A stretch of DNA of 5,500 nucleotides from Wolbachia sp. (GTDB taxonomy: Bacteria; Pseudomonadota; Alphaproteobacteria; Rickettsiales; Anaplasmataceae): contig JARBCG010000099.1 of assembly GCA_028803175.1 (NCBI GenBank), positions 1 to 5,500 on the forward strand. The letters are read 5' to 3'. A model generated the notes under the pieces. The model had not been told where the DNA came from and did not search any database. It saw only the letters and a program-made list of their open reading frames with translations. This document shows positions 1 to 5,500 of this stretch, one piece after another. Every line of letters begins with the position of its first letter. The stretch's first letter is position 1. The translations under genes and the position numbers were made by a program.

Positions 1-1
1 C

Positions 2-127
2 TATTCTCAAGAGCAAGAAAGTGTGGCAGATAGCTATGCTTTAAGGTACCTTGATGAATCTTGTTATGATAATTTAGGTATAAAAGAAGTGAAATACTCC
101 TTTATGTATTGTTGTACAATGGCCTAA
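2..127 (+). pseudogene. C-terminal fragment of a probable M48-type zinc metallopeptidase, truncated by an IS remnant
   Basis: The frame is open from the left window edge and stops at TAA 125-127, giving about 41 residues. The segment YSQEQESVADSYALRYLDES followed by CYDNLGI resembles the part of M48 (HtpX/Ste24/BepA-like) peptidases around the third zinc ligand. There a glutamate in an ExxxD motif, here ESVAD, is followed by an (A)LxxL helix and a G/CYDP-like turn. The HExxH helix would lie left of the window. Resemblance ends at about residue 31 (near position 95). The last ten or so residues run antisense through the TnpA remnant and look unrelated to the family. The gene therefore seems cut short by the element, and I found no continuation of the peptidase to the right of it. 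The family assignment rests on one short motif. It could be another protein with a chance ExxxD. Confidence 0.45.
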
Positions 128-402
128 AGTGATGTACAGGCAAAGAGAAGCTCCAAAAAAAAGCTGGAGGATTTCTTTAATAAATTGGCAAATTCTTTTT
201 CTTAAGTGTTCAAATTTCTTGGATAACTTGTGACTACTCTTTCCCTTAATATACTGTACCAACTTAGATAGCACCATGCTGGGAGACGTAGAGATTAGCA
301 TATGGTTAGAAGTAATATTACCTCTTACGATATCTACTTAGTACAGAACACTAAATGGTACTTTAAATTAAATGTACTGTGAGAGCTATGTTTGTAATCC
401 AT
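91..402 (-). pseudogene. tnpA: Decayed IS200/IS605-family transposase TnpA (Y1 HUH transposase)
   Basis: Three minus-strand frames together resemble one TnpA of normally about 140 residues. Starting from ATG at 402, the first 22 codons read MDYKHSSHSTFNL then KYHLVFCTK, the typical TnpA N-terminus, and stop at TAG (336-334). A second frame resumes immediately with VDIVRGNITSNHMLIST and SKLVQYIKGKSSHKL up to HLRKR, near position 195. About 30 to 45 codons between these blocks are missing. The HUH motif, normally HVH before MLIS, is reduced to a single His in NHMLIS, so two metal-binding histidines are no longer present as a pair. A third frame at 123-91 reads AIVQQYIKEYF and resembles the helix carrying the catalytic Tyr (Y at 108-106). 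The usual YWGQHLWARGYF block between is scrambled. The gene cannot make an active enzyme. Block recognition is from family knowledge, without alignment. Confidence 0.75.
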
Positions 403-428
403 ACTAAACCATACTACTAAAGTATTCC

Positions 429-458
429 AACACTTAAAGTATATTATACTAAAGTGTT
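429..458. repeat. Long imperfect palindrome in front of the tnpA remnant
   Basis: The arms AACACTT (429-435) and AAGTGTT (452-458) are perfect inverted complements. They enclose a second perfect palindrome, AGTATA-T-TATACT (438-450), with a small AA/A bulge between. It lies 27 bases upstream of the minus-strand TnpA ATG. Hairpins at this place are the recognition structures of IS200/IS605 left ends, so this is most simply part of the element. It could also act as a weak bidirectional transcription barrier. It has no T-tract. Confidence 0.6.
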
Positions 459-459
459 C

Positions 460-469
460 GCCTTAAGGC
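460..469. repeat. Perfect 10-base palindrome GCCTTAAGGC, probable IS left-end hairpin
   Basis: GCCTTAAGGC is its own reverse complement and is GC-richer than its surroundings. It stands one base beyond the longer palindrome (429-458), on the side away from tnpA. This is the outermost recognisable structure of the remnant, so the element border is probably just to its right. A site for a DNA-binding protein is an alternative that the sequence cannot exclude. Confidence 0.45.
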
Positions 470-527
470 TATAGTGTTAACCAAACCACCTCACTACATA
501 AATTAGCTTCATATCTGTGTTTGATAT

Positions 528-896
528 ATGGAAATTGGAATGGGAACGTATATAGGTAAAGAAAGAAGAATAGTAAATGTAGTTACTCAACACTGGAGTG
601 ATATAAAGGGTTCATACAGAGACTGGCCAGAAAGAAGTGAGATAGATACTGCAGAAATAATGGAGTCATGGCAACACTGTTTTATTATTGAAGTTAAGGA
701 AAAAGGTTACATTTATGAAAATGCAGAAGAAGAAGCCAATGAGTTTTACGGTTTTGAGAAAAAAGTAGAAAATTGATGCCCTATCACTGAGCGAGAAGAA
801 AGTGAAAGTGTTAAAATGAGACAAGTGTTGTTACCACTGGAAGATAATGATGGTGTGAGTCACATATTAGGCGTAATTGCATTTAAGCTTCTTTAG
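528..896 (+). pseudogene. PAS_5-like (PF07310-type) protein gene interrupted by an in-frame TGA
   Basis: The first 82 codons (528-773) end at TGA 774-776. The same frame then continues for 39 more codons to TAG 894-896. Both halves look like one protein of the alphaproteobacterial PAS_5 family. The first contains HWSDIKGSYRDWPERSEID, matching the family's YWxxLRG...P.RxDIDPxEI opening, then a hydrophobic FIIEV strand and a YIYEN segment. The second contains MRQVLLPLEDNDG and ILGVIAF, matching the usual closing strands (RxxLLPL...LGaixF). At 121 sense codons it is shorter than the 150 or more usual in the family, and the part between FYG and CPITE looks shortened. Start ATG 528 is two codons after an in-frame TGA; ATG 540 is possible. 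Neither has a clear ribosome binding site. PAS_5 proteins have no well-defined biochemical role. The gene lies alone between the IS remnant and the ribosomal operon. A sequencing error or TGA readthrough are the alternatives to a true pseudogene. Confidence 0.55.
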
Positions 897-910
897 TACA
901 TAATTTTAAC

Positions 911-938
911 TTGATTCTTTAATAAAATTATTTATACT
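911..938 (+). promoter_or_regulatory. Probable sigma-70 promoter of the rpmI-rplT-fmt cluster
   Basis: TTGATT (911-916) and TATACT (933-938) are separated by 16 bases. They match the -35 and -10 consensus at four and five of six positions. Transcription would begin near 945 and leave a leader of about 42 bases before the rpmI ATG. It is the best such pair in the spacer between the broken PAS-like gene and rpmI. In AT-rich DNA, chance matches are common. Confidence 0.45.
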
Positions 939-986
939 GCTACTTGGCTACTGTTTAATAGTGACATTTATAAATATGTTCGTGGT

Positions 987-1193
987 ATGAAGAAAATAAA
1001 ATTAAAAACTAAATCTTCTGTTAAAAAGCGCTTTAGTCTTACAGCGAAGGGTAAGGTTATCTCTACTCAATCAGGTAAAAGACATGGCATGGTTAAGATA
1101 AGTAAATCTAATATTCGTAATCAGCGTGGTACAACAATTCTTGGTAAATCTGATTCACGTATAGTAAAGCTTTATATGCCTTATGGTCTTTAG
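987..1193 (+). CDS. rpmI: 50S ribosomal protein L35
   Basis: This 68-residue, very basic protein is a structural component of the large ribosomal subunit, where L35 sits deep in 23S rRNA contacts. The sequence has the family layout: an N-terminal KIKLKTKSSVKKRF block (family: KMKTHRGAAKRF), a central TAKGKV and SGKRHGMV segment (family: TGTGKIKRxKAGKRH), and a C-terminal SDSRIVKLYMPYGL ending on the conserved LPY-like motif. Length is normal for L35 (about 64-68). The ATG at 987 fits the family start, but the only Shine-Dalgarno-like bases upstream are GTGG right next to it, so initiation may depend on an AT-rich unstructured leader. It is followed after 20 bases by rplT, as in most bacteria. 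The usual upstream neighbour infC (IF3) is absent here. Confidence 0.95.
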   Translation: MKKIKLKTKSSVKKRFSLTAKGKVISTQSGKRHGMVKISKSNIRNQRGTTILGKSDSRIVKLYMPYGL

Positions 1194-1199
1194 TAAAAT

Positions 1200-1205
1200 G
1201 GAGGT
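1200..1205 (+). promoter_or_regulatory. Strong ribosome binding site of rplT
   Basis: GGAGGT lies eight bases before the rplT ATG at 1214, a near-ideal Shine-Dalgarno match and spacing. It is within the 20-base gap after rpmI, so rplT is initiated independently on the shared message. It contrasts with the poor sites of rpmI, fmt and topA. Confidence 0.75.
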
Positions 1206-1213
1206 AAATTAAG

Positions 1214-1588
1214 ATGGCTAGAGTAAAACGTGGAGTCACTACTTACGCTCGTCATAAAAAAGTATTGAGGTTAGCAAAAGGTTACAGGGGACGTGCAAAA
1301 AGCTGCTATAGAATCGCGTTACAGAGAGTTGAGAAGGCATTACAATATGCCTATAGAGACAGAAGAAATCGTAAACGTGACTTCCGTAATTTGTGGATAA
1401 TACGTATTAATGCAGCAGTGAGAGAGCATGGTCTCACTTACGGTAGATTTATTCATGGTCTTACGCTTGCTGGAATTAATCTAAATAGAAAAATTCTTGC
1501 TGAGATGGCTGTTAACTATAAAGATGACTTTGCTAGATTAGTGGAAACCGTAAGTGTTGAATTGGCAGAGAGTTGCGCAGCTCCTTAA
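1214..1588 (+). CDS. rplT: 50S ribosomal protein L20
   Basis: L20 binds 23S rRNA directly and is needed early in assembly of the large subunit. In several bacteria it also represses its own operon by binding the message. The 124-residue protein (family about 117-123) shows the typical N-terminal basic arm, MARVKRGVTTYARHKKVLRL, followed by AKGYRGRAKSCYRIA. Next come a long helix with AYRDRRNRKRDFRNLWIIRI and the globular RNA-binding part with NAAVREHGLTYGRFIHGL and LNRKILAEMA. The C-terminal tail after VETVSVELAE is short and variable. The ATG is set by an excellent ribosome binding site. It is the second gene of the rpmI-rplT pair, and fmt begins 28 bases after its stop, so the three are probably co-transcribed. 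pheS, the frequent neighbour downstream of rplT, is not here. Confidence 0.97.
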   Translation: MARVKRGVTTYARHKKVLRLAKGYRGRAKSCYRIALQRVEKALQYAYRDRRNRKRDFRNLWIIRINAAVREHGLTYGRFIHGLTLAGINLNRKILAEMAVNYKDDFARLVETVSVELAESCAAP

Positions 1589-1616
1589 AATAAGATTTTT
1601 TTATGTGGCTAACAAC

Positions 1617-2525
1617 GTGAAGATTATTTTCATGGGATCACCAGAGTTTGCAGTTAGTCCTCTAAATTTATTATTAAAGTCACAATATGAGTTAGTAGGG
1701 GTTTATACCAGAGCTCCAAAGCCTGCAGGGCGTGGAAAAAAGCTAACAAAAACCCCAGTTCATGTAATTGCTGATGAGAACAACATAGAGGTGTGCACTT
1801 CTAGTTCTCTTAAATCTTCAGAGGAGGAAGAAAGGTTTAAAGATTTTAAACCTGATGTTGCAGTCATTGCTGCGTACGGATTAATACTCCCACGAAAAAT
1901 TCTGAATATTCCAAAATATGGGTGTATTAATATTCATCCTTCATTATTACCAAGATGGCGAGGTGCAGCGCCAATTCAGCACATGATCTTAGCTGGGGAT
2001 CAAGAAACTGGTGTGAGTATTATGCAAATGAATGAAGGACTGGATTCTGGTCCTATTTTAAAACAGAAAAAAATTTTTATTGAAAAATGTGATAATTACA
2101 AAGTGCTACATGATAAATTATCTGATCTAGGCGGTTATTTACTGCTAGAGGTGTTAAATGAAACTGAAAAACAGATTCCTGTGGAACAAGACGATAATTA
2201 TGCATGCTATGCTGATAAGATAGAAGATTGTAAAATTTATGTAAATGATGCTTGTGACGTTGCTTATCGAAAAATTAAGGCATTCTATCCAAAAGCCTTT
2301 GTAAAAATAGAGAACAAACGTGTAAGAATACTTGACGCTGATTTTGAGGTGAATACATTCTCAGATACAAAGCAAGGTGAAATCACTAGTGATAATATGC
2401 ATATAAGTTTTAAAGGTGGCACTTTAATTCCTAAAATCGTACAAATGGAAGGAAAAAAAACATGTAGAATTGAAGACTTTATTCGTGGCTTTAAGATGGG
2501 TATGAAAGGAAAATTTATAGAATAG
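1617..2525 (+). CDS. fmt: Methionyl-tRNA formyltransferase
   Basis: Fmt transfers a formyl group from 10-formyltetrahydrofolate to methionine on initiator tRNA in the cytoplasm, preparing it for IF2 and translation initiation. From GTG 1617 the protein has 302 residues (E. coli about 315). The N-terminal Rossmann-type formyltransferase domain opens with VKIIFMGSPEFAVSP, and RAPKPAGRGKKLTKTPV forms the tRNA-contacting loop. The signature INIHPSLLPRWRGAAPIQ carries Asn105 and His107, and Asp143 lies in EGLDSGPIL. These equal the catalytic N-H-D triad of the family. Residues from about 200 on form the small OB-like C-terminal tRNA-binding domain, less conserved, with the closing GFKMGMKGKFI stretch. 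The frame is open upstream to an ATG at 1554 inside rplT, but family N-termini begin at KIIFMG, so GTG 1617 is preferred; GTG 1605 is a close alternative. No clear Shine-Dalgarno is present, which suggests expression through the rplT transcript. Confidence 0.94.
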   Translation: MKIIFMGSPEFAVSPLNLLLKSQYELVGVYTRAPKPAGRGKKLTKTPVHVIADENNIEVCTSSSLKSSEEEERFKDFKPDVAVIAAYGLILPRKILNIPKYGCINIHPSLLPRWRGAAPIQHMILAGDQETGVSIMQMNEGLDSGPILKQKKIFIEKCDNYKVLHDKLSDLGGYLLLEVLNETEKQIPVEQDDNYACYADKIEDCKIYVNDACDVAYRKIKAFYPKAFVKIENKRVRILDADFEVNTFSDTKQGEITSDNMHISFKGGTLIPKIVQMEGKKTCRIEDFIRGFKMGMKGKFIE

Positions 2526-2580
2526 ATTACCAATAAAACAGCCTAACTATGTTTTCAAATTATTAAATCCCTTCCATAAT

Positions 2581-2614
2581 AAAAAAATGAAAGGTTTATT
2601 AAAACATTTTTTTT
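2581..2614 (+). terminator. Candidate AT-only terminator after fmt
   Basis: Seven A plus TG (2581-2589) can pair with CA plus seven T (2605-2613), with a 15-base loop, giving an A-tract, stem, T-tract arrangement 55 bases after the fmt stop. A competing stem, AATGAAAGGT (2586-2595) with ACTTTTCATT (2615-2624), overlaps it. Both are weak because GC pairs are almost absent. The place, between two genes on the same strand, is right for separating fmt from topA transcription. No convincing -35/-10 pair for topA could be chosen in the remaining AT-rich spacer. Confidence 0.3.
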
Positions 2615-2679
2615 ACTTTTCATTGTATATTTCTCAACATATTATCTTTAAGTACTAATAATTAATAATTCAAAATATT

Positions 2680-5175
2680 ATGGCGCTACTAATAGTTGAG
2701 TCACCTGCAAAAGCAAAGACAATAGGTAAATATCTAAATAATGAGTTTAAAGTAGCTGCATCTTTCGGACATGTAAGAGATCTGCCCGCAAAAAATGGTT
2801 CTGTTGACCCAGATAATGACTTTGCCATAAAGTATGAACTCATTGAAAAAGCAGAAAAATATATAAAAGAGTTAGTAAAAGCAGCAAGTAAAACATCAGA
2901 TATATACCTTGCAACAGATCCAGACAGAGAAGGTGAAGCAATAGCTTGGCATGTAGTAGAAGCATTAAAAGAAAAAAAAGCAATTAGTAATGACAGCAAT
3001 ATTTATAGAGTAGTCTTTAATGAAATAACAAAAAGAGCAGTACAAGAAGCAATAAAGCATCCACGAGAAATAAATATGGATTTAGTGCATGCACAGCAAG
3101 CACGCAGAGCTTTGGACTATCTAGTTGGATTTAACTTATCTCCAATATTATGGAAGAAATTGCCAGGAAGTAAATCTGCAGGCCGTGTTCAGTCCGTTGC
3201 ACTCAGACTCATATGCGAACGAGAAAATGAAATTAATAAATTTATATCTCAGGAATATTGGAACATAAAAGCAGAGCTGAAAAACAGCAAAAGCAAAGGC
3301 TTTTTTTCTATGCTAAGCCACTACGATAATAAAAAATTAGAAAAATTTGATATAAAAAGTGAAGAAGAAGCAAAAGAGCTGGTCAGACAAGTTGAATCAA
3401 GGCAATATGCTGTAAGCACAATAGAACATAAGCAAGTTAAAAGAAACCCCCTTCCTCCATTTATTACTTCAAGTCTCCAGCAAGATGCAGTGAATAAACT
3501 GCATTTTAATGTGAAAAATGTTATGCGTATAGCACAAAACTTATACGAAGGTATTGATATTGGTGGAGAAACTGTAGGATTGATAACTTACATGCGTACA
3601 GATGGATTTTACATTGCAGATGAAGCTATAAGCTCAATTAGAAAGTCTGCTAAATCACTTTATGGTGATAAGTACCTCCCAAAATTCCCTCATCAATATG
3701 TAAAAAAGGTCAAAAATGCTCAGGAAGCGCATGAAGCAATTCGTCCAACGGATATAAATAGAACGCCAAGTAGTATCGCAAATTATTTAACACTAGAGCA
3801 ATTGAAATTATATGAGTTGATATGGAAAAGAACTATTGCAAGCCAGATGGAGTCAGCAATCATTGATCATGTGGTTGTTGAAATTACCTCTACCGACCAG
3901 AAAGTAATTCTTCAAGCAAATGGATCCAGCATATTTTTTGATGGCTTTTACAAGGTCTACCAAGATAACATAGAAACAGAAGGTGAAGGTCTACTACCTA
4001 TTATGAAAGAGGGTGAAGCATGTAAGCTAATTTCTGTCACTCCTAAACAGCACTTTACTCAACCCCCTCCACGTTACAGTGAAGCAAGTATTGTGAAAAA
4101 AATGGAAGAAATTGGAATAGGACGTCCATCAACTTACGCAACGATTATTTCAGTACTGCAAGACCGTGAGTATGTTAAATTTGGCAACAAAAGATTCGTT
4201 CCAAGCAATCGCGGCAAAATTGTTACCATATTTTTAAAAACATTTTTTCATCGCTGTGTAGAATATGGCTTCACAGCACAAATGGAAGAAAAACTTGATT
4301 CAATATCAAACGGACATGCAGACTGGAAAGAAGAACTCAGTCATTTTTGGTTGCCATTTTTTGATCACGTTAATTCCGTTAACCAAATGACACATGATGA
4401 AGTTTTAAATGGTATACATGATTTAATAATCGATTGTTTTTGCCCAGAAGAAGAAAAACAAAATACAGAAAAAAAATGTCCTACTTGTCCTAATGGTATA
4501 TTAAAATTAAACGTTGGACGAAACGGAGTGTTTCTTGGATGTTCTAATTATCCTGAGTGCCGTTATACAAAAGAAATTACCGATAAAAGTAATGATAATT
4601 TAGAGTATCCGAAAAGCTTAGGTATAGATAACATGACTGGCCAAGAAATTTTAATTAAAAAAGGCCCTTATGGGTTTTATTTACAGTTCAATGATGAGTC
4701 AAGCAAGAAAAGGGTTGCCGTTCCAAGTAATATGAACGTTAATGGTATGGACCTGAACACCGCAACTGAATTATTATCTTTACCAAAGGTAATTGGAGAA
4801 CATCCGGAGACAGGAAAAGAAATAAAAGTTGGTCTTGGACGGTTTGGATACTATATTTTTTATGACGGTAAATACTTTTCTCTTAAAAAAAGCCACAAAG
4901 AAGTACTAAATACACAACTAAATGAAGCTACGCAAATCATTGCAAACAGTGCACGTAAAGAATTAAAGTCCCTCGGCTTTGATGAAAAGGGAAAAGAGAT
5001 TTTTATCTTCAATGGCAAGTACGGATTCTACATAAAATGTGATAAAACAAATGTTTCTTTAGGCAAGGATGCTGATATCGAAAGCATAGATTTAAAAAAA
5101 GCTATAGAGCTGATCAAAAATAAAAAGACAAATAAGCAAAAGGAGTACACTAGCAATTTTTGTTCTGAAAAATAA
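2680..5175 (+). CDS. topA: DNA topoisomerase I (type IA)
   Basis: The enzyme relaxes negative supercoils by cutting one strand through a 5'-phosphotyrosine link and passing the other. It acts on the nucleoid and counterbalances gyrase. The 831-residue protein is close to the usual size (E. coli 865). The N-terminal TOPRIM domain has LIVESPAKAKTIGKYL with Glu7 and the metal site LATDPDREGEAIAWH with Asp80, Asp82 and Glu84. HAQQARRALDYLVGFNLSPI and KLPGSKSAGRVQSVALRLIC follow. The catalytic Tyr304, with Arg306, lies in GLITYMRTDGF. QEAHEAIRPTD and RYSEASIVKKMEEIGIGRPS are conserved core motifs. After about residue 590 the tail has one Cys4 zinc finger (Cys600, Cys603, Cys621, Cys627). Three glycine/tyrosine-rich repeats, around residues 653-668, 711-728 and 771-784, follow (G.YG.Y/GFY type). 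E. coli has three zinc fingers, so this is the shorter-finger alphaproteobacterial form. ATG 2680 starts exactly at the conserved MALLIVESP. No Shine-Dalgarno precedes it, only AT-rich sequence. Confidence 0.97.
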   Translation: MALLIVESPAKAKTIGKYLNNEFKVAASFGHVRDLPAKNGSVDPDNDFAIKYELIEKAEKYIKELVKAASKTSDIYLATDPDREGEAIAWHVVEALKEKKAISNDSNIYRVVFNEITKRAVQEAIKHPREINMDLVHAQQARRALDYLVGFNLSPILWKKLPGSKSAGRVQSVALRLICERENEINKFISQEYWNIKAELKNSKSKGFFSMLSHYDNKKLEKFDIKSEEEAKELVRQVESRQYAVSTIEHKQVKRNPLPPFITSSLQQDAVNKLHFNVKNVMRIAQNLYEGIDIGGETVGLITYMRTDGFYIADEAISSIRKSAKSLYGDKYLPKFPHQYVKKVKNAQEAHEAIRPTDINRTPSSIANYLTLEQLKLYELIWKRTIASQMESAIIDHVVVEITSTDQKVILQANGSSIFFDGFYKVYQDNIETEGEGLLPIMKEGEACKLISVTPKQHFTQPPPRYSEASIVKKMEEIGIGRPSTYATIISVLQDREYVKFGNKRFVPSNRGKIVTIFLKTFFHRCVEYGFTAQMEEKLDSISNGHADWKEELSHFWLPFFDHVNSVNQMTHDEVLNGIHDLIIDCFCPEEEKQNTEKKCPTCPNGILKLNVGRNGVFLGCSNYPECRYTKEITDKSNDNLEYPKSLGIDNMTGQEILIKKGPYGFYLQFNDESSKKRVAVPSNMNVNGMDLNTATELLSLPKVIGEHPETGKEIKVGLGRFGYYIFYDGKYFSLKKSHKEVLNTQLNEATQIIANSARKELKSLGFDEKGKEIFIFNGKYGFYIKCDKTNVSLGKDADIESIDLKKAIELIKNKKTNKQKEYTSNFCSEK

Positions 5176-5208
5176 GTTAGGGTATTGCACTTTTAACTAG
5201 AAAAATAC

Positions 5209-5237
5209 TTGCAAATTTAATTATTGATATATACATT
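5209..5237 (+). promoter_or_regulatory. Possible promoter downstream of topA
   Basis: TTGCAA (5209-5214) is followed after 17 bases by TACATT (5232-5237), or after 15 bases by the overlapping TATACA (5230-5235). Each hexamer matches consensus at four positions. It would give a leader of about 25 bases to the ATG at 5267, which carries GAAGGT six bases upstream, so promoter and ribosome binding site are consistent with one real gene start. Confidence 0.35.
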
Positions 5238-5266
5238 ACATATTTAATAGTTATGAAGGTAAAATT

Positions 5267-5347
5267 ATGACAACAAATACTGGAAATAATATTGATAACG
5301 CCAATTATGGATTAGAAGAAAGCAAAAAAGCCTGGGAAATATGGTAA
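5267..5347 (+). other. Short reading frame of 26 codons, probably the start of a broken or very small gene
   Basis: ATG 5267 is preceded by GAAGGT at 5255-5260, a good ribosome binding site, and by a possible promoter. The product begins MTTNTGNNID, is hydrophilic, ends in KKAWEIW and stops at TAA 5345-5347. I do not recognise it. One extra base near 5338 would let it read on as KYGKLQYCKKN to a TAA at 5370-5372, just at the ribosome binding site of the transposase. A frameshift is therefore possible but unproven. It may be the N-terminus of a host gene disrupted by the insertion element that follows, or a leader peptide of that element. Confidence 0.3.
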
Positions 5348-5370
5348 ACTCCAATATTGTAAAAAAAACT

Positions 5371-5377
5371 AAGGAGG
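5371..5377 (+). promoter_or_regulatory. Perfect Shine-Dalgarno in front of the transposase ATG
   Basis: AAGGAGG ends eight bases before ATG 5386. Its strength and spacing mark 5386 as the original transposase start, although that ATG now opens a frame of only five codons (MERIA, stop at 5401-5403). Confidence 0.65.
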
Positions 5378-5385
5378 TACCCCAG

Positions 5386-5500
5386 ATGGAAAGAATAGCA
5401 TAGAATTATTTTACTTTGTGGATGATTTTTGCAAAATAGTAGATGAAAAATGTGCAGACAAATTATTACCTAACAGCAAAAAACCTGCAAGAATAAAGGA
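5386..5500 (+). pseudogene. IS982-type transposase, N-terminal part, frameshifted at codon 2-3 and cut by the window edge
   Basis: From 5391 to the edge the frame is open and reads KNSIELFYFVDDFCKIVDEK, then CADKLLPNSKKPARIK. The FxxVDDFCK segment followed by LLPxSKK is the characteristic opening of IS982-family transposases, which carry a DDE/RNase H-like catalytic core further on, outside this window. The ribosome binding site and ATG 5386 are one base out of phase with it. Restoring one A in GAAAG (5389-5393) would give ME followed directly by KNSIEL, a normal family N-terminus. In the present frame no ATG is available after the preceding TAA (5370-5372); the first GTG is at 5418, inside the conserved block. 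A one-base deletion is the simplest explanation. The tract is short and not a usual slippery site, so programmed frameshifting is unlikely. Whether the rest of the gene is intact cannot be seen. Confidence 0.65.

Larger units (their letters stand above)
91..475 (-). mobile_element. Remnant of an IS200/IS605-family element (left end plus decayed tnpA)
   Basis: On the minus strand this stretch reads, in order, as a palindromic non-coding end (about 475-403) and then a decayed Y1-type transposase gene (402-91). This is the arrangement of the left end and tnpA of IS200/IS605 elements, which have subterminal hairpins instead of terminal inverted repeats and make no target duplication. No tnpB gene and no right-end hairpin are visible. 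The sequence passes directly into the peptidase fragment near position 95. Outer borders are approximate because no target tetranucleotide could be assigned. Confidence 0.65.

Noticed and set aside
74..301. A minus-strand open frame of 75 codons as a complete gene
   Set aside because: Only its first 40 or so residues resemble TnpA, and it lacks the N-terminus found in another frame at 402. It is a piece of a decayed transposase, not a gene of its own.
1554..1616. Upstream ATG for fmt that overlaps the end of rplT
   Set aside because: The 21 extra residues have no counterpart in the family, whose proteins begin at the KIIFMG strand. GTG 1617 gives that start.
2285..2533. Minus-strand frame antisense to the 3' end of fmt
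   Set aside because: It is a shadow of the fmt coding sequence with no recognisable protein features.
2670..2999. Minus-strand frame antisense to the 5' end of topA
   Set aside because: It overlaps the highly conserved TOPRIM coding region. The serine/alanine/phenylalanine-rich product is what antisense reading of such codons gives.
5341..5403. A 20-codon frame ending in VPQMERIA that passes through the transposase ribosome binding site
   Set aside because: It has no ribosome binding site of its own and is in phase with ATG 5386 only by position. Its last codons are simply the frameshifted transposase start.
1..5500. CRISPR arrays, tRNA or rRNA genes, toxin-antitoxin pairs, phage genes
   Set aside because: No spaced direct repeats, no tRNA-like cloverleaf or rRNA motif, and no fitting gene pair were seen on either strand.

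Overview
The window looks like a chromosomal segment of Wolbachia or a close relative (Rickettsiales, Anaplasmataceae). The evidence is a strongly AT-rich composition in both genes and spacers, alphaproteobacterial-type housekeeping proteins with Lys/Asn/Ile-rich sequences, and decayed insertion sequences next to broken genes. The genus is inferred from protein style and was not searched.

Layout. Positions 1-900 are a decay zone. The 3' tail of a probable M48-type metallopeptidase (plus strand) runs in from the left edge and merges near position 95 into a minus-strand remnant of an IS200/IS605-type TnpA transposase. That remnant is broken by two frame changes and by loss of its HUH motif. Two palindromes at 429-469 lie in front of the TnpA start, where the left end of such an element should be. 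A PAS_5-like gene follows (528-896), split by one in-frame TGA.

Positions 900-2525 hold a compact translation cluster, rpmI (L35), rplT (L20) and fmt (methionyl-tRNA formyltransferase), behind a plausible sigma-70 promoter. Ribosome assembly and formylation of initiator tRNA are thereby linked. After an AT-rich spacer with a weak terminator-like hairpin comes full-length topA (2680-5175), DNA topoisomerase I, with all catalytic residues and one Cys4 zinc finger.

The right edge (5176-5500) returns to accessory DNA. It has a promoter and a good ribosome binding site for a 26-codon reading frame, then the start of an IS982-type transposase whose ATG, preceded by a perfect AAGGAGG, is one base out of frame with the rest of the protein.

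I see no new multi-gene system. The notable material is how the accessory genes at the two flanks have been inactivated, around four intact housekeeping genes.
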